A stretch of DNA of 64,000 nucleotides from Zygnema cylindricum (lineage: Eukaryota > Streptophyta > Zygnematophyceae > Zygnematales > Zygnemataceae), in assembly GCA_037447655.1 (NCBI GenBank), contig JBBHKE010000963.1, forward strand, positions 173,881 to 237,880. Direction: 5' to 3'. Made by a program: the position numbers and the translations under genes. Under the pieces are notes generated by a model that saw only the letters and a list, made by a program, of their open reading frames with translations, was not told where the DNA came from and made no database searches. Within the stretch, counting starts at the first letter, position 1, and each line of letters opens with the position of its first letter. Below are positions 35,386-46,281 of the stretch, in pieces.

Positions 35386-36073
35386 AAAAAGTGACTTTGA
35401 ATTAAAGGGAATGTTGAAAAGAGGTAATTAATAGTTCACTTTCTAATTTATTTCCGCTTTAAAGAGAGAGAGTGAGGATAAAAGGCACGCCATGGCTGCC
35501 ACAACATTTAAAAAGTGGTAGAGTTAAAAGTAGAGGATATTTTACCAAAATGAGGACTTGGTCCAGATTTGAACTTGAGTCTGCGAACAACTATGTAATC
35601 GTAAGTCTTATCCATTAACGCGTCATCGAAAAGATACACGTGAAGGGTTTCAAAGATATATAAACATTAACGCAACAGCTAATTAACACCAGATTAACGA
35701 AGATGAACATTTCATACATGTACGCGAATCTGAACCGTGTAAAATATGTTTTGGTTGGACGGCCGACATTATAGCCGCCACACGAAGTGAGCTTTTGGCT
35801 GCATACAGAGATAGCGTCACGCGGTGCCACATTATTTGATACCGGAGAAGATGGGAGGAGGAACCATGGCTCCCGATTTGACAGGTGTCACCTTGTAGAC
35901 CTTGTCGTACAATGGTCGTACAATAAGTACATCGCCCATTGTACCTTCTTGTACTATATAGTGTTCCTATTGGACTAGGGTTTAGTATTAGGTAGTCGTG
36001 AGTAGGTAGATCAAGACTTAGTGATATTTAGGGACCTCTCTCTAAAAGAGCTTGTAACTATAAATGTCATCTT
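35386..36073. other. Probable LTR/flank of the copia remnant
   Basis: No gene. TCTCTAAAAGAGCTTGTAAC near 36040 resembles an LTR 3' region, but terminal TG...CA boundaries and a matching second LTR were not found. Confidence 0.3.
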
Positions 36074-36290
36074 TGACCAGCCATAACTTACTGCTCAGGG
36101 GAGCAAATTCAGTGATTCTTTTTGCGTTTGACTCAAGGGAGTCTTGTCCTCACAAGGGTGAGGGTGGTCTGAATATTTTTGTGCCTAGGCGGCGCTTATT
36201 CAGTGGGAAATTGGAAGGGGAAAATATTATCCTAGAGGCTTTACATAGGCTGCTTATTCTGTGGGTCAATGAAAACCATATAATTTCAAC
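36074..36290 (+). repeat. Second copy of the copia-linked segment
   Basis: Matches 34866-35080 from CCAGCCATAACTTACTGCTC through GCTTTACATAGGCTGCT, with about 10% visible differences, and then diverges into CA-rich microsatellite sequence before the RNase H motifs. The two copies are about 1.2 kb apart. Confidence 0.88.
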
Positions 36291-36295
36291 ATTAA

Positions 36296-36559
36296 CTTAC
36301 ACACACACGCACCATGATACGCATTTACACAGAATGGCATAGACTCAAAACCACTCACCTTGACTCATACGCACTTGCACGTACCTACACACACATAACA
36401 ACTATACACACATAAGTTGACACTGACATTTACACACATTTATACACACCTTTTTGCACTTGCAGGCACGTGAGTGGACTTAAACACACCTTTACGGTTT
36501 TATACACACTCATAGCACTCGTGCCCACTTACACTTATCCCCTTTTACCCATTTTTTTT

Positions 36560-36606
<47 letters not shown>

Positions 36607-36634
36607 TATAAACACAAACACGCACACACGCGCG

Positions 36635-36667
<33 letters not shown>

Positions 36668-36750
36668 CCAAACCCACTCCCACACCCACATCCACACCCA
36701 CACTCTCACACATCCAGACGCACACCCACAAACACACACATACACATTTA
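36296..36750. repeat. CA-rich microsatellite
   Basis: Irregular ACAC arrays with TCTCTCTC (36560-36590) and CACGCGCG interruptions. Confidence 0.93.
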
Positions 36751-36893
36751 GGAGAACTAGGGTACACTAGATCCTCTCCAACTCAATAACGCCTAATCAT
36801 GCATCCTCAATAATTAAATATTTGCGCGAGGTTGGGTTGCTGAAACGACGACCCTACCTAATTCAATAATCTGTACAATTCAATAGTCAATAC

Positions 36894-37200
36894 CATAGTT
36901 CAAAAGTATGCATTTTTTATGGTAGGCCTTTTGACGGCGCCTTTATCGTAAGTTGTGTTATGGGCTTTTCATGTGATAATCTTAGAACGCTACTTTGATC
37001 AGCGACTGTCCGATCGTCTGAATCTGACGGTGTAAATAATTTTTTTTGGTCCGAATGTTTTAATTGGTCCAATTTTTGGTCCGAATGTTTTAATTAGTCC
37101 GAATAGGTCTGAATACAATATGGGTCTTAAGGTCATATTGTATGTTTTGCATACAATAGGCATATTGTATGGGCCTACTTTCACCTACATTTGAACTATG
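36894..37200 (+). mobile_element. hAT-type MITE, family A, copy 3 (internally deleted)
   Basis: Starts CATAGTTCAAAAGTATG and ends CATTTGAACTATG, with the perfect 8-bp target duplication GTCAATAC at 36886-36893 and 37201-37208. At 307 bp it keeps the terminal regions and the CATACAATAGGCATATTG block of copies 1 and 2 but lacks much of the middle. Confidence 0.93.
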
Positions 37201-37208
37201 GTCAATAC

Positions 37209-37757
37209 CCTCCTCCTAGGTTACTGTAGCTTGAAAAAGCTAGGAAATTATTCGATAAGGGATAAAACGGCAAGGCGACATTACGGTATAGGAAAAATAT
37301 TCGCCTTTGAATACGAGTAGGGATGAAGTAAACGATTGATCGGCTGAAAGTACGTCGGATTGTTTTGGACTTAAAGGACTCGCGTGTCGGTACTCGGTAC
37401 GGACAAACATTAGCGTGGCGCGATCCAATTCGAAGATGGCCTTCTCGGGCTTATTAAATTTGCGGCAGTGCTGTACGGTTTTTGGACGCACTAACACCTG
37501 GCAGCATTTCCGACATATGTGGGTTTGATCGGACGGGAACTGTTGACTCCGGGCTTGGCGGAATGACTGTGTAGAAAAAACACAATCTGAATTTCGCTAA
37601 GGCTAACCACAGCAGGATATTGACATTTGACAACCGTCATGTAATACACAAAATTACGGATGTAAGAATGTACGTAGTGTACGAATTTAAGTAAGTGTAC
37701 GAATTTGACGTAACCGTCATGCGTCATCCTGTATAGTTGTCATCAATGATCAATCTA
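37209..37757. other. No gene recognised
   Basis: Contains only short frames without similarity. Confidence 0.4.
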
Positions 37758-37978
37758 CAACCGTGAATCGTAATTAGCGTTAATAATTTTTTCGCCACTG
37801 AAAACATTTTTTCTCCGTACACATTTGTTCAATTTTCAATTTAAGACAGCCATTCGTAAGCTGAGAATATAACCTTTCAATCGCAACCGTCAGATCCACA
37901 ATCCGACATGTGTGTACGGAGAATAGATGTTTTAAGAAACGAAAAAAACATCAACGCTAATTACGAATCACGGTGGGG
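37758..37978 (+). mobile_element. 221-bp TA-flanked MITE, family E
   Basis: Left end CAACCGTGAATCGTAATTAG, right end CTAATTACGAATCACGGTG followed by GGG, with TA on each side. Subterminal TTTTTTCG is also inverted. It lies directly upstream of the PFK 27-bp tandem repeat. Confidence 0.8.
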
Positions 37979-37993
37979 TATATGATTTCTCTT

Positions 37994-38374
37994 TCGAGCC
38001 ATCATGTACCATTTTTATCGCAAGACATTTCTGCACCATTTTTTTTTTGCTTGACATTCTGCAGCATTATCTTTTTCGAGACACTTCTACATCATTTTTA
38101 TTTCAAGACGTTCTGCAACATTTTTCTCGCTGGACAATCTGCAGAATATTTTTTCGAGATAACCTCACATCATTTTTCTTGCAAGACAATCTTCAGCATT
38201 TCTTTTTTGAGACGAGCTTACATCATTGTTTTTTCGAGACAATCTTGCATCATTTTCCCGGCAAGAAAATTTTGCATCATTTTCCTTGCAAGATAATCGT
38301 GCACCATTTCCCTTACAAGACAATCCTGCATCATATTTCTTGCAAGACAATCCTGCATCATTCTTCTTGCAGCT
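37994..38374 (+). repeat. 27-bp tandem repeat abutting the PFK start codon
   Basis: About 14 degenerate copies of a unit approximated by CAAGACAATC-YTGCATCATTTTTCTTG. The copies nearest the ATG are the most regular. Because 27 is a multiple of three, the array is open in frame with the PFK ATG for its last 150 bases (repeated QDNPASFFL-type units). Confidence 0.88.
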
Positions 38375-38378
38375 TGCA

Positions 38379-40472
38379 ATGGCTGATCCAAAAGTCGCAG
38401 GAGAGAAAACTGATGCTCATGTGTCTTCGACCTCAAATATATTGCGTTTGCCTTCCTTAAGACAAAATTATGGATCGGATTCAGATGATCCTCTTGCTAT
38501 ACCACACTTAACAGACTGGATTGATGTAAAACCGATAGAATCCAGCTACAAGACAAAGAGTGGGTGAGGATAATCAAGAGATTACATTTTTTAACAAACA
38601 GTAACTGTTGTTTATGGATTTTTTTTTTCCGTTTATTTTGAACTGCTGTTGTTGGTCTTGTTGAAAATTTTGAAATTTTGCTGAAAAAGTTCTATTCATT
38701 ATTTTTTTTTTGTCAAGTCTTGCTATGGCTTTTGGTTTTCATGGCCATACTTTTTCTTTAATAGTCACATAAAATAACTGTTGATATGTTTTCTTTATAC
38801 GCTACGTTAATGCATATTTGTATGTTATTTCTTTGCCTTGCATAAATATATATTGTAATGTATATTTATATGTTCTTACCTTTCATAAATCTATATGTTG
38901 AGATTGTGTTGTATGTTTACATGTTACTTTTATATATTTATATTGTAGCCTCAAACTCCAGTAGCATTCAAGAGTTAGTTTTATTTTCTATATTTTCTTG
39001 TATTTGACTACTATTAATATTACCACCTTCTTTTAGTAATGCTTGTTGTTGTTTTTTTGTCCAATCATCAATTAAAATAATTCTGTATAATGTTTTTTCT
39101 AATCATCAATAATTGCTTCAGCACGGGTAAAAATACGGTGCATTGACATGTTTGAGCTCTTTTTTACTCTCTCCCCGTCCCCTCCCCCTCCCTTTTTCAT
39201 ATGAGTAAGTCTGGAATGGATGATTTTTTTCAACTTGGTTGTACGCTAACCAGTTTTAATACTGCCATTTTGCTTCACCCTTTTTTTTTTTTTTTTTTCG
39301 GGAAAGCGAACAAACGGTTTGAATAAACACTAACTCTATATAATATTCACGACTAGCATTTCTGTATTAGTTCTTTGTATCCTAAAACAAAAAGGAAAAT
39401 GGATAGAATTAATTGAAATAAAATTATGTTATTTTTTTATTTATATTTTCGTTTTGCATGCTTTTTTGTTTTTCCATTCTACCAAGAAAGAGTACAAAAA
39501 ACTTGTCAGAAAACTACAGGGAAGATATTTGTCTTTTAGAAATCTGTCAGAAATAAAGTGAAATTTGCTCACAGAAACGTTGGCATAAAAATTATTGCAG
39601 TTGAGAGAGGGGGGGGGAGAGGAGGGAGGGAGGGAGGAGGAAAGGAGGGGGAGGGAGTGGTGAGGGAGGGAAGGAGTTGGAGGAAGGGAGGAAGGAGAGG
39701 GGAGGGAGGGGGGGGAGGGAGGGAGAATGCTGTCAAAGCAGTCATTGTTCCATTCTTAGTGATGGAACATGGCAATGGTGTTGCCGGTCTATGTTTTATG
39801 AAGGTTCTTTTTTCTGTTTTTCGAAAGGAATGTGAATTATTATATTCACGATTTTTAAGTAATATATATATATATATATATATTTATTATCAGGAGGCCC
39901 TGTGACATTGTGATTCTCCCTAGCAACTCGGATCCTCTTTTCGCCCAAATAAATCTCACTCATTCGTAAACCAAACCATTACTTGTTAATAGTTCACGTT
40001 GTATCCCTATTTGAGTTAGTGGATTATTAGCGTTAAAGCTGGTTTAGCATTCATAACTCTAAGTTATGTTTGGCCATGTGGCTCATTACAGGTCACCTAA
40101 CACAAATTTATGATTTTGGTTTAAAAAAAAAAACACGCAGTCAAAGTAGAGTTATTTTTCTCTAGCTAAAGTTTTTGGGTCAAAAAAAGACATAGTTGAA
40201 TTATACTTATTGACTCTAATGCTGATCGGCAGTGTTCACTGGAATTTAAGTTTAAGAGTTAACACTTTTCTTTATGTATCATTTTTTGTTTTCGATTTTA
40301 TGTTTTTTTTTTTCTCGTCTGATTCTTATTCTGTTTCTATTCGACGGTGCTCAACTTCTTATCATATTTTGTTTGCTTGTTTAGTTTTTGATTTATGTTT
40401 CTGATTTATGTTTTTGATTTTTACCTTTTTTTCCCCTTGTCTGATTTCAACCCTTCATCACCTTCTTTTTTT

Positions 40473-40538
<66 letters not shown>

Positions 40539-40546
40539 TTTTGTTT

Positions 40547-40625
<79 letters not shown>

Positions 40626-43600
40626 CTCATCTTCTCCTGTTTCTATTCGACAGTGAACCACCTCCTATCATTTTCTCTTCTCTACTTCTGTTTTAAGTTT
40701 CTGTTTTTTTTTCTCTTATCCGATTCTGTTCCTTTTCGACAGTGCTCCACTTCCGGAGAACTCAAAATTGAAGGGGAAAAAAAAAGATGGACAAGATATG
40801 CAAAGGTTATTCGTTCACGATTCCGATCGACTTCTCGTAAAAGTAACTTATTATGGACATCCTACTTCAGTTGGAGTTGAATACGACGAAAGTGGAGAAT
40901 GGCAATTTCATCCTCTTTGGTGAGTGAAAAATCGAACCCAATATCACATATAATTTGTTCAAATTTCAGTTCTTAAAGTTTATTTCTTCTAAAGATATTC
41001 AATGAAATTGGAGAATGGCAATTTCATCCTTTTCGGTGAGTGAAAAAAACACTTATAATTTTGCATAAAAGGGTCAAATATTCTTCTTCAAATTTTATGC
41101 ACTTTCTTTTTCTTTAATCTTAAAAGATAGATTTTTTCTAAAGATGTGATTGGCAGTTTGATTGATGTGTGTTTTATTTAAATGGGAAAACAATGTCTTA
41201 GGTGCTTGTTAAAAATGTTGAGGACAACCCTGTTTTTTTGAAGCTGAGGGCTCTTTTTTTTGGAAGGTTAAGTTGACCTCAACAAAAAAAAGATGTTTGA
41301 TTAAATAACAAGCTAAGCTGAGTAAATTGATTCCTCCCTGTCATCATCTAATTCGAGGAGGCACAAGTTTAAGAGTTAACACTTTTCTTTATGTATCATT
41401 TTTTGTTTTCGATTTTATGTTTTTGATTTATGTTTTTTTTTTCTCGTCTGATTCTTATTCTGTTTCTATTCTGTTTCATGCTAATTTTACTAATTTTTTC
41501 CCTTCTCTCATTTTTCTCAAATTTAAATGCTTTAATCCTTCGTCACTAAAAATTTACGAAAATATCAACCCTATTTAGCTTTTTTTTCGATGACCTTGTC
41601 ACACCTATTTTTTTTTTCCTGGATTGTTGGGCGCTTATAGTTCTTAATCTTCACTATTTCCGTAAATAGAATTAGGAGAAAATGTACAGTGTCTTAAAAC
41701 ATTTTTTTCTTTTCTTTTGTTTCCACAAGTTGGACATATTGTGTCTCCTTTTCTTAATTCCCTTTTTTATCACTCCACCTTTTTTTTTCCTCCATCGGGA
41801 ACTTTTGTTTTAGGATTCAACATTCAGTCATTTGTACTTGTCAAAGCAACGACTTCAATTATGAGAAATATTGTCCGTCTGACGATTTCTTTTTTTTTCC
41901 CGTTATTTTTTTGTGCAGGGCAAGAAGAGCAGGACCTAGGAGATTGATGTATTTCCATCCCCCTGAGGTTAGTCTTTGACTATAATACTCAAAAATTGTA
42001 CTATTATTTCTGTTATTTTTTTTTACTATTATTATGGTTATTATTACGGACAAATTTGTACTTTAATTTACTAGTATTTTTTTTCCTACTCTTAAATTAT
42101 ATGAGCATTTGATGTTGAGCAGTTTGAAGGATAAAAAATTGAATGTTAAAAAATCCTTCAATAAGTATTTTTTTTGTTTTTTTATCAAACAAGTCTATTA
42201 ACAAGTCTATATCTCAATTAAGTTTTTTTTTTTTTTTCACTCTTTCTGATTCTGATCCGATGAACTCCCTTCCCTTTTGGGTTCCCATGAGAATATATCT
42301 TTCCATCTTTTCAGTTTCTTGTCGACTCTTCTTCTTTTTCTTTTCCTTTTTCTTTTTCAGATTCTTACGTGGCTAACCCTTTTCCTTTTTCTTGTCATGA
42401 TTTTCATGTTACTTTTGTTCTTTTATTCTTACTTTGTTTTTTGTTTGACATTTAGGTGAAAGCCGCGATCGTAACATGTGGAGGCCTCTGTCCCGGTTTA
42501 AACGATGTTATTCGCCAAATTGTGTACACTTTAGAAATTTATGGAGTTAAAAATATTCTTGGAATTCAGTATGGTTTTAAAGGATTTGTAGATTCCACAA
42601 TTCCTCCCATTGAGGTGCGGCTCTCCCTCTCCCTCTCCCGCTCCCTCTCTCTCCCTCTCTTTCTCTCTCTCCCTCTCCCGCTCACTCTCTCTCAGTAAAC
42701 AATAATCTTGGAATTCAGTATGGTTTTAAAGGATTTGTAGATTCCACAATTTCTCCTATTGAGGTGCATTTTTGTTCTCGCGACATTTTTTCCTTTGTCT
42801 ACTTTTTAAATTGTATTTGTATTATATATATATATGTATATATGTGTTATAATTATATGTATATGTCTATTATATATTATTATATCATATTTGTGTATAT
42901 GCGAATTTTGCACCAAAAACAAACAAACAGGTTTTGTGGGACAGGAAAATAAACCCTAAATTGTATGAAATAAACCAAAAACCAACAGTTTATTTCAAAC
43001 AGTTTTGTCTTTTGATAACGGAACAAGGAAATTTCAGATCAATCGTTCGGCATTTTCTTTTGTTAAACACGGATCGATCATTTTTGGTTTTGTTTGTTTT
43101 TATTTTCCCGTCTCTCTTTTTGTTTTTTTTGGGGGGGGGGATCAGCTTAATCGAAAAGTAGTTCACGATATCAATTCCCAAGGAGGAAGTTTCTTGGGAG
43201 TTTCTCGCGGTCATCCCAAAAACACCGAAATTGCAGACAAACTCCAGGTCGATTCGTAAATTTACTTTTTGTTTTTTATTTTTTGCTTTTTATTTTTTAT
43301 TTTCTGTTTTTCTTTTGCGAACCTGTGTGTGGTTTTCCCAAGTTGATTTTTTCACAATTTTTTATTTTTTTTTGAGGTGGAGGGAAGAATGGGAGAGGGC
43401 GAGGGAGGGAGAGGGAGAGGGGGAGGGGGAAGGGGGGGGGGAGACGGGTGAGTAGGAGGCGAGGGAGGGCATGAGGGGAGAAGGGAGGGGAGGTAGGGGA
43501 GGGCGTGTTGGAATTCTGAATTCGCTCTAAGAGAGGAGGTCTCATTCAATAGGGCGAGAGAGAAATTTTCTTATTCGTTCATTTTTTTACGTTTATGTTT

Positions 43601-44514
43601 TTGTATTTCTGGGATACCAGGAATGGGGAGTTAATATGTTATTTATTATAGGAGGTAACGGATCGCATGCGGGTGCAAATTCGATTTATGGAATTGTAAG
43701 TTTTTAACCCACTTATTTCTAAGTTTAAATCCCCTTGCATTTTTTTTTGGTTTTTTTTTTTGAAGGCAACAATCTTTTAAAAGCTTCAAGAAGAAGAAAA
43801 TAAGAACTTCTTTTGAGAAAGTTTTAGGAAGGTAAAAGGATTTGATAGTGTAAGTTTTTTTTTTTTTTGTCGTGTTTCTTCTTATTAGGCACTGAAAAAC
43901 TGTTAAGACTTGAATCATTTCTCAAAAAATCTGTTGATTTTTTTCTGTAAATCTGTATTTTTTCTTATTCCTTTTAACTGAGTTTGATATATTTGTTTTT
44001 CTACTTTTTTTTAAAACAAATCCTTGTGATAATAGTTTGGAATGTCATCACCTATCATCCTTATATAGAAAATGTAGATTCGTTTTACTTTGTTTTTTTT
44101 CTTTATAGTTTACTTCTGTTTGTTTTTATGTTTGTTGGTTTTGGATTTTTTGATTTTGCCGATTTTAGGAAAGCCTAAAACAATTATTTCAAGCTTTCGT
44201 ATTTGAATAAATACTCTAATTTGAAAAAAACCTGTCTTTTGATAAATGAAGCACTTCGATAAAACACTTCGATTTAAAATTTTTGTTGTATTTCATAAAT
44301 AAAACATGTGTATTTGATTAATAAAATGCTGTTATTTGGCAAAACAGTGTCGTGAAAGGAAAATGAAGCTGGTAATTGTGGGAGTTCCGAAAACAATTGA
44401 CAACGATATTATGCTTATGGACAAAACTTTTGGATTTGATACCGCAGTAGAAGAAGCTCAAAGAGCAATAAATGCGGCATATGTTGAGGTAAGATTTATA
44501 TATATATTTATGTA

Positions 44515-44557
<43 letters not shown>

Positions 44558-44677
44558 GAGGTGAGATTTATTTATTTATTTTATATAGATTATATATGTA
44601 TGTATGTGTATATATATATATCTATATAATCTATCTATATATATATATATATCTATCTCTCTCTCTCTATATATATA

Positions 44678-44708
<31 letters not shown>

Positions 44709-44731
44709 ATATCTATATATCTATATATCTA

Positions 44732-44762
<31 letters not shown>

Positions 44763-46250
44763 CTACCTATCTATCTATCTATATGTGTATCTATCTATAT
44801 ATATTTATGTTTTTTTTTTTTTTTTTTTTGTCTTCTGCAACGTATGTCTATGCGAGGGCTCACAAAACTGAACAAAGCATCCGCACAGTTGAAGAGCCCC
44901 CTTTTTTTTTGTAGTTTTTTGATCAACATGCACTTCACTTCTCTTCTCACTTCTTTCCCTTTTTACTTTCTTTCCTTTATTTGTTTTTTCCGTTGTTTTT
45001 GGGAACTCGATGTTCCGAATAGACCAATTATTGGGAACTTTTGTAACAACATTGGATAAGCTACACTGTCTACCATAACTAGTGTGGATTTTATCAAAGA
45101 GGTGCATTTTTTTTCTACGAGGAGTACACATAACAACATTACTGTTTAGAATAACAATATTGAAAAAAAAAAAAAAAAAAAAAACGGTCTTCTGAATTTG
45201 TCCTTGTCGGCCCTTTTGTTTTGAAAAATAACTAAGTGGTTGCTCTCGACTTTATTATTTTTGTAATTATGTCGTTTCTCCCAGCAGATAATAGTTTCTA
45301 AAATTTCCACACCAAATATGGTGAACTGCATAATGTGGACTGAGACTTTTGTGAAGCTGACGTGACACTCTCTCCCCTTCTCCCTCTCTCCCGTCCTCTT
45401 TCCCTCTCTCTTTCTCTCCTCCCTCTCAGGCCTCCAGTGCCTACAATGGGGTGGGCATTGTGAAGCAGATGGGACCGTGAGCGTGTATTCACTCCTTTCA
45501 TGATTTCTCCCCCTGTCCCCTTCTCTCCCCTCCCTCCTACCCTAACTAAATGCCTCCCCCCCCCTAGACAAATCCCCCCCTCTCTCTCTCCCACGCTCTC
45601 TCTCCCACTCCCTTTCTCTCCCTCTCTTTCTCTCGCTCTCTCTCTCCCACTCTGTCTCCCTCTTTCTCTCCCACTCTCTCTCCTCTCTCTTCCCTCTCTC
45701 CCACTCTCTCCCACTCTCACACTCTCTCCCCCACATTCTCTCCCTCCCTCTCTCCCTCTCTCTCCCTCTCTCTCCCTCTTTCTCCCTCTCCCTCTCCTCC
45801 ACCCCCCCAGGCCTCCAGTGCCTACAACGGGGTGGGCATAGTGAAGCTGATGGGGCGGCAGAGTGGATACATTGCGATGCACGCCACCATTGCCAACGGA
45901 CAGGTGGACGTTGTACTCATTCCGGAGGTACGTTTTTTTTTTTTATTATTATTATTTATTTCTTTTTTTGGTTTTTTTTTTTTTTTTTTTGATTTTTTTT
46001 GGTATTTTTTTATGGATTTTTTTGGACCTTTTGGATTTTTTGAATTCTTTTCGGATTTTTTTGTTTTTTTGTTTTTTTTTTTTTTATTTATTTAATAAGC
46101 TAATCAATTAATTAATAAATTACTTAATTTGGAAAATTTCCAGATTTTTATCTGCTTTTTCTTGTTTATTTCCGGCTTTTTATAGTTTTGTTTTTTTGAG
46201 GCTTTGTCTCTCTTTTTTTTTTTTTCGTTTTTGAGTGAGGTCTTTGGATA

Positions 46251-46281
<31 letters not shown>

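Noticed and set aside
37994-38374. 27-bp repeats considered as CRISPR or a centromeric satellite
   Set aside because: Head-to-tail units without spacers and only about 380 bp long, directly beside a gene.
40395-40880. Phe- or Lys-rich open frames on both strands
   Set aside because: Produced by the poly-T tract; the only real coding part is exon 2 of PFK5 at 40743-40919 in another frame.
45298-45882. Arg/Glu/Gly-rich 194-codon minus-strand frame
   Set aside because: Antisense of a CT microsatellite and of PFK5 exon 8 plus its duplicate.
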